A DNA stretch of 64,000 nucleotides. Source: Neodiprion pinetum (Eukaryota > Arthropoda > Insecta > Hymenoptera > Diprionidae). The notes below the pieces were generated by a model. The model was not told where the DNA came from, ran no database searches, and worked only from the letters and a program-made list of their open reading frames with translations. Each line of letters opens with the position of its first letter. Position 1 is the first letter of the stretch. Location of the stretch: the NCBI RefSeq assembly GCF_021155775.2, contig NC_060237.1, forward strand, positions 6,123,332-6,187,331, read 5' to 3'. The position numbers and the translations under genes were made by a program. Below are positions 40,301-51,891 of this stretch, piece after piece.

Positions 40301-42028
40301 TTGGTATGGCAAGAGAAGTTTTTATACTAACATATATAATATACATATACTAGTATAGATAGTACATATATACATATATATTGTTAATAATATTATCATG
40401 GATAATAATGAGTAAGGTAACACAGTATCGAAGAACTGTCAAAATATACCTGACGATGCATGTTTTAGCTTGTGTACTTTACATATTTTAGTTCAATCAA
40501 ATCTTAAGGCTGGTTATGTAAACAACCCTAAAAAATATGTGTGTTTCTATATAGGTATGTTTTTTTCTTTCTTTTTTGTAATTTTTTACCTTTTCCTTAT
40601 ATGGATATTTGATGAATTGTGTTTTCGTATTTACATAAATAGAACTTGTTTAGCAAACTGTACGCTATTTTACATAGATAAAGTATCGTCCCTATGATAC
40701 TAGTATAATATTCATCTACGAACTTTATATTGAACTATTCAATTACTTCCTTTCATTGTAAAATGAGAGAGAGAGTAACTTTTGCAATTTCATAACAAAT
40801 ACATTTACAAGGTATGGATATTGGACACTAGCACCACGAACCAATAATTCACACTCTCGTATATATAATATATTTCATACGGTGGACCATAATAAAGCAT
40901 CCTGAGTAAATATTGTTAACCATTACGTGTCTCATCTAATTTAACAACGCGAAAATCGGAGCTAAAAACAACTTTGAATTTTATGCTGGCAATACTTAAT
41001 TAATCGTTTCGTTTCACGTTCGTAGTATGCTTTGTAAGTTTGCTTTTAAATGTTACTAAATGTTTGATTTTCAAAAAGACGTAAGTTTGTATTTTCTTCT
41101 CTTTTTCTTTTCGTAGTAACATATTTTATTTTATTTTTTTTTAATTTTTTCTTTATTTTGTATATATTGTATTTGATATTAACTACGTTATTAAGTGAAA
41201 TAAGCAGGAAAGTCAGGAACATGGCGTTCACGTGGTTTAGGTGAGTGTTGTATTAACGACTACATCTTTCTTTCCTTTTTTTTTCTTTAAATATGACGAT
41301 ATGAAGGGTAAGGAGCAGGAAGTACTAACAGCTATCTCGCAGCATGCAACACTTTAGTTATTCAATGAGATAAAGATTTTTTGCGAGCTATCGACGATAA
41401 CTCGACCCATCTCCAAAATACGTTTTACAAAAAAATGTATGTTCTAAAAGCCAAATACTCGTTCCAACTCTTGGTGCTTTTTTCTACTCGCCAGATTCGC
41501 ATTATTAACAGGCAATCAAAGCAAAGTAGAGCTTTTATTTATACGAGTAAATGGATGTTAGCGAGTTTACTCGATGGACTTTGCCCCAGACTAGATTAGT
41601 TTGATTAACGAATGTACCTAAAATACTGACGTGTCAAAAATGATGTAAAATCAAATTTGACAAAAGGCCATGTTAATTGCTTTTCGGCCTCGAACAATAA
41701 TACCACTGTTTCAAATAACGTAGCTTGTGTATTTCAACGGGTTTCCCAATGTAATCAGGTAACTAACTTCTATATTTTATACTGTTTGGTCGGAGATGTA
41801 CGCTTACCTTTTTCCCGGATGTGTTACTTTCATTTTAAAAAAAGGACGCATGTACTGTATTACTATATAAAGCTGCATGCTGCTGCACTTACTATTGCTT
41901 TGATAGGCCCGAAAGTCAACCGAAAAATTGCCCTGGGCATGCGTTTGTCTTTCGTTGCAAGCAAAGCAGTTCCAAAAGGTTCCACTTGCAGGAGGAAGTT
42001 AAGTTATAATTATTGGTCTCACCACGCC
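34325..42028. other. AT-rich gene-free interval between convergent Ric-8A and the TRIM-NHL gene
   Basis: I see no exon in this 7.7-kb stretch on either strand; the longest open frames (about 100 codons) are low-complexity. It has many A and T homopolymers, a (GT)n tract at 37,304-37,320 and scattered AATAAA-type words. On the minus strand an AATAAA (complement at 34,946-34,951) lies close to the Ric-8A 3' end. Genes of the TRIM-NHL class often have multi-kilobase 3' UTRs, so much of this interval could be its 3' UTR. This is inference. Confidence 0.4.
37304..37320. repeat. (GT)n microsatellite
   Basis: Eight GT units, visible directly. Confidence 0.8.
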
Positions 42029-45000
42029 TCATAATATGTATAGGGTGTTGAGAACAAGTACGTGGTGGTTGTTTTTGGCCAAGGTGACTATGTATCCCTC
42101 TGACGTGATTTTGAGTCCACAACAACGTGAGACCTGTAATATATCAATATAGTTATGAATCTGTCCCTGTCTTTATTTAACGATACCAAAACGTAACCAA
42201 CGTTCATTCAGAGTACTATAGATAAATAATATTACCTTGACGTACGGACACTCGAATTCTGAGACAAGGGAACCATCTCTTGTGAAAACAGCCACATGAA
42301 AACGGTTACCGTGCGAATCACCTATAAGCACGTCACCGGCATCGCCAACATCAATGCCGTTTGGAAAGTTTGTTATGTTCTCACAACCGATACGGCGTAA
42401 AAATAGACCTTCTTCATTGAAAACTACTACACAATGTCCTTTGAAATCGCAAACGAAGTACTCCTTCCCTAAAATAACATAGTTTTTATATAAATGTTGG
42501 GAGTATCTTCGAATACTTGCTCATAGTCGCAGAGAAAAGATTACAAGCTGAATAATAGGTCGTTCCAAACTCACCACTGATAGCAATATCACTCGGCTCT
42601 CTCATATAATCGCTGCAGTCAAACCACCGGAGAAGTTCTCCAGTGTCACTGATGACAAAAACTGTCGGAGATACGCTATCTACAGCTACAATCTGCCCTT
42701 GACTAGTGACTGCGAGTCCAGCTACTATGTCGATATATCGAATAGCTATTTTCTTGATGAAATGGCCATTTTTAGTGAATATCTGCATCCTAGAGCGCTC
42801 GTTACCTCTGTCGCACACAACAAACTTCCCACTATTTCTCATCACTGCGACCTTTCGTGGGTACCATAATTGACCTTCTTCTTTTCCAGGGATACCGAAT
42901 TGGAATTTGAATGTTCCAATCTTCTCGAACACCTTGTATAAACGAAATTGCACTGCATTAAACTTTGTGAGGAAAATTTCAATCTTTGGATTCTTTCCTG
43001 CATCAATGCTAATTCTTTATTTCCTACAACCCCAAAAAGTACCTGAATTCTGTGGTTATTGGTATCAGCTACTACTATGTCCTCGTCTGTCCCCAAACAA
43101 AATCCATGAGGCGAGTTAAATTGTCCTTTACTCGGTCCTAGCTGTCCAAATTTGCACCTAATCTGCATAGGGGTAAGTTTTGGGTTGCTGGAACGTGGGT
43201 GAGCATAATTCCCACTTCCAGTACCACTAACGTTACCTACTGTGCCACCGACAGCAACGGGGATGTTGTGCATTGAGTCTCCTATAAGATCATCTGTAAC
43301 AGTTTTGATTGTCCCTACTGAAATCGATTTATCTGATACCATTGAATGCAAAAATTCAATAGAAAGAATAATATAGACTATAGGAATAGTTCCCTGAAAT
43401 TTATTACTTCACTTACCTGGTCCCCGCGAAAGTATTGGCGATGTTGAAGAAGAGAGTGATTGAAATCCTCCGTTTAAAATACTATTAGCAGTCAAAGATC
43501 CTAGGCTAGAGTTGTCGACCAAACTAGGAGATGGACCACGGCCCAGAACTAGGCCCCCACCTCCGTTCAAAGCAGTGTTACCGAGATCTGTATACAGTGA
43601 GTTGTTTAATTATGACGATCTTAAATAATTAATTGGGCTCGGGTGTTTGGGAAGTGGAAACATTGTGAAAGAAAAATTAAAATAACTTATTGTTGATGTT
43701 GAAATTTACCTTGATTACCAAGTGTGTTTCCAAGCTTGGCTAAAGCCTGAAGATTGTTGATGGCATGACTTGTCGAGCTGAGGTCCCCGGTAAACAATTC
43801 AGCCAATGTGAAGGACGGAGTAGGGCTGGAATTTGAGCTGGGGCCTACAACGCCACTGTCACCTGCCATCTCCACTTTTTCAGCTAGACTGGCAAGTTGC
43901 TGAAGATTGTACTCTTGAATACTAGTGAGACCGTGAATTGGACCTGGGGGAAGAGAGACAGGAGGCGGTGGTGGCGGTACATTTTGGGGACTGGAAGTCG
44001 GGGGGATAACGAATGATGGTTCACCTTCAAAGGATGACTGCATAGAAGCAGGAAGTGAAATGGGGGAACTGGTGGTAATTGAACTAGGACAACCCATTGA
44101 ATTATGGGCCATCTGTTGAACGGAAACTCCAGTAACGCTTGGAGCTTTTTCCTGAGTCCTGGTTGGCGTACTTTCCGTGCGAAATTTACCGAAGGATTCC
44201 TGTAAATCACCACAGGGGTAACAGTTAGGTAACAACTCCATAAAAATCCAATCAGGTTGTTACCTAAATACTCCTATCATTTTACAATCCCATGGAACCA
44301 CACACTTGGAATTATAGTTGCTAAGTTTGTCGTTTGCCATCAGCAGTACCAAACATTGCTTTATTAGACAAGTAGCCCAATAGTGCTCAAACATTGCACC
44401 AACCAAAACTTTTATCCCGCAAAACTGTTTTATTTATTGGCGTTTTATTTTATCTTGCTTCAAGTACAGAAAAGTTTTATGGAAACTTTGAGAACAACTA
44501 AAGTTATGTTTGGAAATTGATTTCTGTGAATATTTGAGACTTTACTGATGGGCTTACTAACTTCGGTAATTAGAGTTCTAGACAAGCCACTAAAGAGGTT
44601 CAACCTTTTTCAAGTCTTCTGTTAGCAAATTGGAAATCCATTGAAAGGAATAATTTCATATAACACTTCTGTGGTCGAAAAAATGTTTTTTATTGCATTT
44701 GTGGTTTTCAGTTCTATGGCGTCAAAATGATTTCAAAGTACTCGAATTTTCCTCATCTATTAAGCTTATCAGTAATATCTTACCTCAGGTACAGTTTCCA
44801 CAATTTTTTAACTACCTAACTAGAATTTGAATAATTTGCATTACTGCAAACTACTTACCTTGACAGTCTTTTCAAAGTGGTTAAAGTCCGTTTGAAACTC
44901 AATAGAGAACGTGACGTTTAGCTTTGGTGTACTTTTGATTAGGCTCAATAGTTGTGAACCAACTACTCTTCGAAGAGCTAGAATCTCGACTGCATCTCCA

Positions 45001-48000
45001 TGCTCTAATAGTCTTGAGGTAAAACGACAAGCATCTTCTATTTTCTCAACCGTTTTCTCGACGCTGGAAAAAGAGCAATTTCCATAACTTTTATTAACTC
45101 AATTATACATCTCTGCAGCAAATCAGTTGGTTGAAAAAATATAGGCATGATTTCCACAGAATTTTATGATGAATCCGAAGGGGAAACAACGGAAAGACAA
45201 TATCATTCTATAGAAAATAAATTTTGAATGAAGGATTTTCTTCACCTATGGAAAGTATCCATTATCTTGAGCTCACGTTCGGAATGTAGTTGTTCAAGTG
45301 TGTCTAGAGCATTTTCCCGGCATTTTTCGAGAACTGCCTTGTAACTTTGAAAAGTCTCGTTAATTAAATCTTTGGCCTGGTCATGTTGAGCTTGCAACTC
45401 GCTAAGCGCATTGTCCAACTGAGACGAGGCCTGATCGCATTCTGCAATTCTAGATTTGCTTTCAGTCATCAAGTTACAGAGTTCCTCTTTCTGTCGCGGC
45501 TCTGCATCCGTCAGTCGCTCGTACTGGTGATCCGGAGCCTTGTGTTCAACCAGCAAGCACTCGTTGCATATTGGCTCCTGTCACACAGAATTTAACATCA
45601 AAATTAGTTACAAGTTACAGAACAAAATCATGAACTATTCAAAATGGTACATGAATTAGAAATTCAACTGTGAAAACCATATATTGTGTTCTGATACTTG
45701 AACTAAAATTGTCAATTCAATATGGATTACCGACGAGAATCAGTGCATTGAATGCTGGACCTCTTTCATCAATAATTGTGCTAGGTTTTTCTAAATAATC
45801 GTGATGTCTTTGTAGAATGATTGTAGTATTTCATTATATTTTGGATAGTTGTATTGTCAGTTAAAAAACTGCCAAGACATAGTAGTTTTCGTTACTAGAG
45901 TATAAAACACGGTTTTACACGCCAAGTGCCTGACATGATGGCACAAAGGTGTAAATCGTTACGCTCGTGATGCATACAATCTTTTTTGTCCTACCAGCCG
46001 TAAAATTGAAAAAGATTGTAAAAAAATTACAAAAAAAAAAAAAAAGACAGGATGAAGAAGGTCGCGTACATGGGCACGGAAGGGCAAAGCCCAAGTGGGG
46101 GTGAGCAGCCCCTCCTTAAGAACAATAATACTTTATTATTAAAAAATATATTTATTCATATTTATTAAATGTAATGATAATATAAATTTTTTGATTCACC
46201 ACAGAAAGGTTTGTAACTGAATGAAAATATGAACTGGGTTCAATTATGTGATTTACAAATGTAAATTTAAATCAAACAACCTTTATCAATCAATTGTTAA
46301 TTTTTGAATTTTCAAACTCAAAATGAAAGTGAAAATTGTTAATTATGCCTTCCGAAGCTTGACCTGTATTTTATCCCGATGTTGATTTTTCCTCTTACAT
46401 ACTTTTTCAACTTAAACGTACAGGTGTGTAAGCGGGATTTTAGACCCACAAAACGGACCGTAAAATCCCATTTTATCCCTACATGGGGCAAAAAAATGTA
46501 ACAGGTCAACAGATTGTAATTTTTTTTTCCTATCATTTCATTCTGTGTACAGACGTTTGAATAAATATTAATCAAATTGGTAATATTTTCGTAGGTATTA
46601 AACATTAGTGGACTAAAAATTGCAATTTGATAAACTGATTTTTATCTCCTGATGATTTAAAGATCGAACATTGTTCTCTATGTAAGCTTTTAATTTCAAT
46701 TTTTACCAGGCAACTGTTTTTTGTTGGGTCGCTTTTATCAATATTATCTCTAGCTACGTAAAGTAGACAATAATCAATCTTTAAGGTGACTAGTGAAAGA
46801 TGTTTGATCTTTAAATCATCAAGAGATAAAAATCAACTTATCAAATTGCAATTTTTAATTCACTAATGTTTAGTGCGTACATTTCAAATGTTAATTTTTC
46901 ACAATTTGTTACCTATGTCTTTTTAAGAAAAAAAAATATGATATTAGTTTCTCTGTTAGTGTCAGAAAGTCTGGATAAAATACGTGCTACATTTAATTGT
47001 ACACAAAATTTCAGAATGTGGTTGCCACAAATGTCGAAGTCATTTAAATTAAAAAGTTAGAAAAAAATTAGGAGAGAATTTATTATATTTATTATGAAAT
47101 GCAAACGTATTTCAATTTGTTTTGATAGCATAGACAAGTGGGTAGGAAAAATGTTGAAAACAAATACTAAAAAAAAAAAAAATTCGGATTACTATGTTTA
47201 AAGTTTGGAAATTGACTCTGATGCTAATTCTTTGGGATGCTAATTATATGAATATCGAAAATTAAGTTAATCAATGGCATTCGGTACTTCAGTTTGCATT
47301 CATTTCTTCTAAAAATAACATAATTGAATCAAGTCTTGGATTTCTTGAGCTTCTAAAAGTGCAGATATTGATTCAAATAGATTTGCAGCAAGAAATATTA
47401 CTCGTGTTTGTGTTATTTAGTATGAGATTCATTTTATTCATTATTCATGAAACGATTTGCATGTTGTTTGTATTTGTGTCGGCGAGTCAATTTTGTAGCT
47501 TATGACGTTTGCTGTACTTTTGTGAATTTGCAGTATACGAATACAACAGATGCCTCAGAATTGTATAACAAATATGTACCACGTCACGAGTTCTTTACAT
47601 TTTCTTAATTTCACTAGCAGCAGCAAGTAGCAAGATTAGTTATGGGAGCGATGTAACAAACAATTAAGATAATTCATAAATAAAGATTCCAATTCATAAA
47701 TATGATATCTTATAACTCGATGGAAATTGTCAATCCTCCTGCTCTTTTCAGATAAGCTATTGATGACTACTGTCTAAATTGCAAGCATCACGAGTGACAC
47801 AGATTGTTATGCGCTTAAAATACATTGTAAAATGACGCAAAGTACTAACCTGACACGTGTAGCAGTAAAATTTCATATTTTCGGCAGGATGAGACTCACA
47901 AAAAATAGGTTTATGTATAGGTATAGCTTCGTTGGATTGTTTAAGCTCTTCAAAAGCGATGACCTTGTGACTTTCAAAGCACCTCATAAATTGGTGAGCA

Positions 48001-48515
48001 GTATTACAGTTCGGGCAAAGAAAATTGGCGCAATCGGAGCATCGCGCGACCGCGCTTTCCTTAGTTTTGCACGATGTGCACAACACGGCCATGTTCTCAA
48101 TGGCGGACATATCCAATATATTGGTAAGAACGTAGTCGCACATGAGTGACCCAGCACCCTTAGGTCCAACCCTAGTTTCTTGTTTGCACTGAGGACAGCT
48201 CAGAACTGAACCAACTTTGGAGTCCCCGGCTTCGTCCATCAAAAGTTTATCCAAACAAGCTTCACAGAACACGTGTAAACAGCCCAGGACTCTAGGAGAG
48301 CACAATTTTCCCTCGCAGAGACTACATGCCTGGTCCCTAGTGTCTTCGGCTCCGCAGGTGATCTCCTCTAGAGCGTCTCCAGGACTTCCCGCAGCATAAG
48401 TTCCATTCCTGTCGCCAAAAATGTCGCTTCCGTCGGTTTCCTCCATCCCTAAGGACCCTCCGGTGGTCGGAAGCTGAGCTGTTCCGGAGGGAACAGCGAT
48501 AGCGGAGGATGCCAT
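42029..48515 (-). CDS. TRIM-NHL protein, Mei-P26-like (RING, two B-boxes, coiled coil, NHL propeller)
   Basis: TRIM-NHL proteins bind RNA through a six-bladed NHL propeller and repress translation; Mei-P26 and Brat control stem-cell growth and differentiation. Nine exons join in frame: 47850-48515, 45246-45577, 44859-45063, 43710-44199, 43417-43587, 43043-43332, 42575-42932, 42236-42468 and 42029-42133, giving 949 residues. A C3HC4 RING lies at 64-110 (CSLC, CLHVFCEAC, CPQC). B-box 1 lies at 146-184 (CTSC, CSDCANFLCPNC) and B-box 2 starts at 206 and crosses the first intron (CESHP, YCYTC, then ICNECLLVEHK). A coiled coil follows to about residue 400. A Ser/Pro-rich linker with VPPPPPPVSLPP covers about 400-680. 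NHL blades run to the end, including VVADTNNHRIQ, KFVVCDRGNERSRMQIF and GNRFHVAVFTRDGSL. The RING argues against Brat and Wech, which lack one; Mei-P26 is the best fit. Confidence 0.85.
46046..46125. repeat. GC-rich fragment next to a poly(A) tract in the TRIM-NHL intron 1
   Basis: A 15-base A run (about 46,031-46,045) is followed by a compact GC-rich segment able to form two small hairpins (GGGCACGGAAGGGCAAAGCCC and a GGGG...CCCC pair), inside a strongly AT-rich intron. Such a composition can mark a retroposon remnant. I cannot name a family. Confidence 0.25.
46598..46872. mobile_element. Foldback (MITE-like) element in the TRIM-NHL intron 1
   Basis: Arms of about 74 bp (46,598-46,671 and 46,799-46,872) are inverted repeats with roughly 90 percent identity. 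Both contain TAAACATTAGTG at the outer end, then AAAAATTGCAATTTGATAA, TTTTTATCTC and TGATGATTTAAAGATC. The loop is about 125 bp and non-coding. No exact target-site duplication is evident. The element lies in the 2.3-kb intron between the first and second coding exons, so the nascent transcript could form a long hairpin. Confidence 0.75.
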
Positions 48516-49300
48516 TAGTCGATGATATTATAAGTCTATGATAATTTTTTTATTTCCTTCTTTTTCTTCAAACTTTTTTTGCACTACTTTTATGTAAATT
48601 GTTTGCTCTTTATGCGTAAAGTATCGAGGGTCGCAGAATAGGCCAGTTAAAGTTTGCTCTTGTTGGAGTTAAGAGAGGACCTGAAAAAAGCAAAACAAAA
48701 ACGAATAATGGGAAAAAAAAACATAAATTAATAATGCGGAAATAAACTTTTTTTTCTTGTTCGATTATCCACGCTATACCAGAATACGTTTGATTGAGCC
48801 CGTAATAGCGTTGATCGATACTTGGTTGACGAGAAACGCCGAGATTCAAGGGAAGCGTATATTTTTTCATACAAATAAACGCATTAATATGCGATCGTGC
48901 CGCGATTACAATGCGGAGATGAAAAAAATGTTGCGCCTGCCGTTCCGATGACCAGAACGGACATCGTGTCGACGGATATTTCAGCTCAGAAGTTAACGCG
49001 ATACGTGGTACTCCGTAATTTGAGTAATTCAACGTGCTACGAACCTTATGTTTGAATGCTTTTCATATTTACATCACGCCTCTTGCACATTTCCAAATGC
49101 CCACCACTGCCATTTTGGATTTTAATTTTTAATACAATCAACTTTTCGACTTTCGTATACCAAGGATCCTGCAACCACCATTATTGAACGCGAGAAACAC
49201 ATTCCGAGTATTACCAGTATTTCTTGTTCTCCGTCCCGATTGGCCCCCTTCGTCCAACGACGCTCGACTATTGGCTCAGCGACGGATGGATGTCACCGGT
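48516..49300 (-). promoter_or_regulatory. Likely 5' UTR and promoter region of the TRIM-NHL gene
   Basis: Upstream of the ATG at 48515 there is no other supported gene. Two CCAAT boxes, in minus-strand orientation, lie at 49,239-49,243 and 49,270-49,274 in a locally GC-rich segment, a plausible core promoter about 730-760 bp upstream of the start codon. The 5' UTR could be spliced. Placement of the transcription start is inference. Confidence 0.35.
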
Positions 49301-49913
49301 ACTCCGGGTTTCCGATGCGCTTGCCTACCTCGGACCGAGAACAACTAACGCTAATAGAGTCGGTAACACGTTTGAGGAAACGACGGTCGATAAATTCAAA
49401 TGTTATAAGCCGCTGCATGGCGTGCTTCGGCACGCGCCTACAACCTCTTCCGGCTTTTGCGCATTGCCGCGAGCCCCGCTTGCTCGACAAAGATGTATCG
49501 AATAAAAGGTCACGATCACTGGATTCGATGCGCTTTCATGCCCCCACACATGTCTTCCTGTCCTTGTAACACACATCCTATGTATACATACATGTCGATA
49601 CATACATCTTACGCTATCCGCAATTCCGCATTCAGGCGATTTAGGTTGAACCCGTGGGAAAGGGTAGAGAAAAAAAATCAATCGCTTTGTAATCTCAATT
49701 GCCTGTCACGTATTTCTCGAGTGTGACACGATATCGAAACCTCAATTAAATATTTGGTACGAATACAATCAGTGAAGATACATAAAACATGATCTTTCAC
49801 GATTTACTGAGGCAAATGAAGTCCGGATGAATTCTACCCTAGTTTTGCTGTGAATTTATTACCAGTTGCCCTAGTTCCTTATAATACGATACATACTGCA
49901 GTAACTCGTTCCT
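49301..49913. other. Intergenic segment upstream of the TRIM-NHL promoter
   Basis: I see no supported gene. Overlapping open frames of 65-109 codons on both strands have no domain and no splice context and are probably chance. Confidence 0.4.
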
Positions 49914-49921
49914 ATGTATGG
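49914..49921. repeat. Target-site duplication, left copy (ATGTATGG)
   Basis: The 8-bp word ATGTATGG directly precedes the left inverted repeat and is repeated exactly at 50,570-50,577 directly after the right one. Confidence 0.8.
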
Positions 49922-50569
49922 TAGGGTGGTCCTCATTTAGAATGTTGACGAATTTATTCCGAATCACCCCACCAAATAAACTATAAATAATTCAAAAACA
50001 ATTCACAATTTTTTCCAGATTTTTATATCAACTGTAACCCGTGCCTGTAAGAGGAAGGATTTCCCAATTTAAAATACACGTATTTCGGACACGTTCTTAG
50101 TATATATTTTACTGTAAGAGTAATAATGTTCGAAAATATCCATAAATGTGAGGTTCTAGTGAGCATTAGTGCTACTATCTGAGAAAAAATTCACATCATC
50201 ATACCAGGTTATATAGACAATTGCATTTCTTATAAATAAAAAGAAAAAGTCAAATTTCTAGGGTGTGCAAATCGTCGAGATTGGTTGGTATGATGATGTG
50301 AATTTTTTCTCATATAGCAGTACTAATACTCACTAAATCTTCGCAATTGCAGATTGATTCGAACATCGTCACTCTTACAATAAAATACATGCTGAGAATG
50401 TATTTGAAACAGGTGTATTTTGAATGGTGATATCCATCCATTTACAGGCACGGCTTAGAATTGATATAAAAATCTGAAAGAATTATGAAATTGTTTTGGA
50501 ATTATTTATAGTTGATTTGGAGGGTGGTGCGAAAAAAAATCATCAACATCCTAAGTAATGATCACCCTA
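49922..50569. mobile_element. Palindromic non-autonomous DNA transposon with 285-bp inverted arms
   Basis: The left arm (49,922-50,206) and right arm (50,286-50,569) are inverted copies along their whole length, separated by a 79-bp loop. The outer ends are TAGGGTG and CACCCTA; the inner ends are near-perfect (GAGAAAAAATTCACATCATC and its inverse). Shared internal blocks include AACTATAAATAATTC, CAGATTTTTATATCAA, CCGTGCCTGTAA and ATTGTAAGAGT or its close variant. There is no open frame, so it would have been mobilised in trans. An exact 8-bp duplication ATGTATGG flanks it, which fits hAT- or P-type transposition. Confidence 0.88.
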
Positions 50570-50577
50570 ATGTATGG
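50570..50577. repeat. Target-site duplication, right copy (ATGTATGG)
   Basis: Exact copy of the 8 bp at 49,914-49,921, directly after the CACCCTA terminus. Confidence 0.8.
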
Positions 50578-51891
50578 ATATACCTTTATTTACACTGCAG
50601 CATCGTTATATCACGACGAGATAGCTGTTTTCCGAGTATTTGATTTCAGACCTTTAGTACCGATGACGATTGACGCTGTAGTATCCAGACATGATACGAA
50701 TATCCCTTGCGTGAAAAATAGTATAAAAATTCTACGTTCAGAGCTCCATATCGGGTGTGATGATCGTAAAATGGTCACGACTAGTTTATATTTTCCGCAA
50801 GCACCGCATTAGGAAAAACTTGTAATATCGACCTAAGCGTGCTGTACGATTGACGCCGCGATATTGAAATTAAACATCCATGATAGCTGTTGCGTAGGAA
50901 ATTTATGATGTCTAATATAGTACAAGTTAAACGTATGCAGCTTGATTCGCTAATTAAGTGACATTTAGCATTACTGCATGAACAGGGCGAATAATTATGA
51001 GCTTGCGCACAACGACGAAGGTGAAGCGAAATAAAGCAGAGCCGGTGTGCAGCCGGGGTTGTGTAGGCGCGGCTGGAAATCGCTCCTGATCATTAAGCTC
51101 AGGGGTAATTTGAGCAGAGCCGAATCGAGGCCAACAGTTTCCACAGTTGATCCAGTCCGACGACTGGCTAACGCCTCTGCAATCACTCGTCTTAAGTACG
51201 ACTCCTGAAGATACGATTTTGCGATTTCCTATAAAAATATATTATCACTGCTACATATCCCAGTCTGCAATCACTGAACCCCTGATGCAAAGGCATGCGC
51301 GTTATCGAAGAAATCGGAATTAATGGATTGGGGCGCGCAGGTACATATCATATACCCTTAGCATGCTTAGTTATATTATAATACTGATTTTACGGATTTT
51401 AGATTTTACCGCTTTTACCAATACATCGCCGGCGCTCTTTAACACTTGATTAAAACTCAAATTATATATACAAATAATCAAACCAACCCTCCAATTCAGA
51501 ACTTACTCGATCCCAGTTGTGTTTTCAATTATGAGTAATGTATTACATATAATATAACGTAGCTGGAATTAGTTTTATTCATATGAGAAAAAAAGAGGAT
51601 ATAAAAATATTGGTACACATACTCAAGGATCTCATTGACCTCATTGAATTTTTGTCACGATAATATCGTGAGAATATTAGAAGAAAGAAGTAAACAACAA
51701 ATATTATTATCAGCAATTAATATATAGTACCGGATCAGTGTATTATGCTACCAATTATAAAATTTTCTGGTAATAAATGTTCATTCAAATTGATACCCAC
51801 ACTGCAACAAGCTGTGAAAAAAACGAATACACTTCAGGGTATTCTTGCCTCATGATATTGATTCAAATTCCTTCTTTTTGTGCAGATATTT
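50578..51891. other. Intergenic or 5' non-coding region before the LRR gene
   Basis: I see no supported gene. A splice-acceptor-like tract (CTTCTTTTTGTGCAG) ends at 51,885, six bases before the LRR start codon, so a 5' UTR exon of that gene may lie in this interval. Confidence 0.4.

Noticed and set aside
41916..42125. 69-codon minus-strand frame at the TRIM-NHL 3' end
   Set aside because: It is another frame of the last NHL exon.
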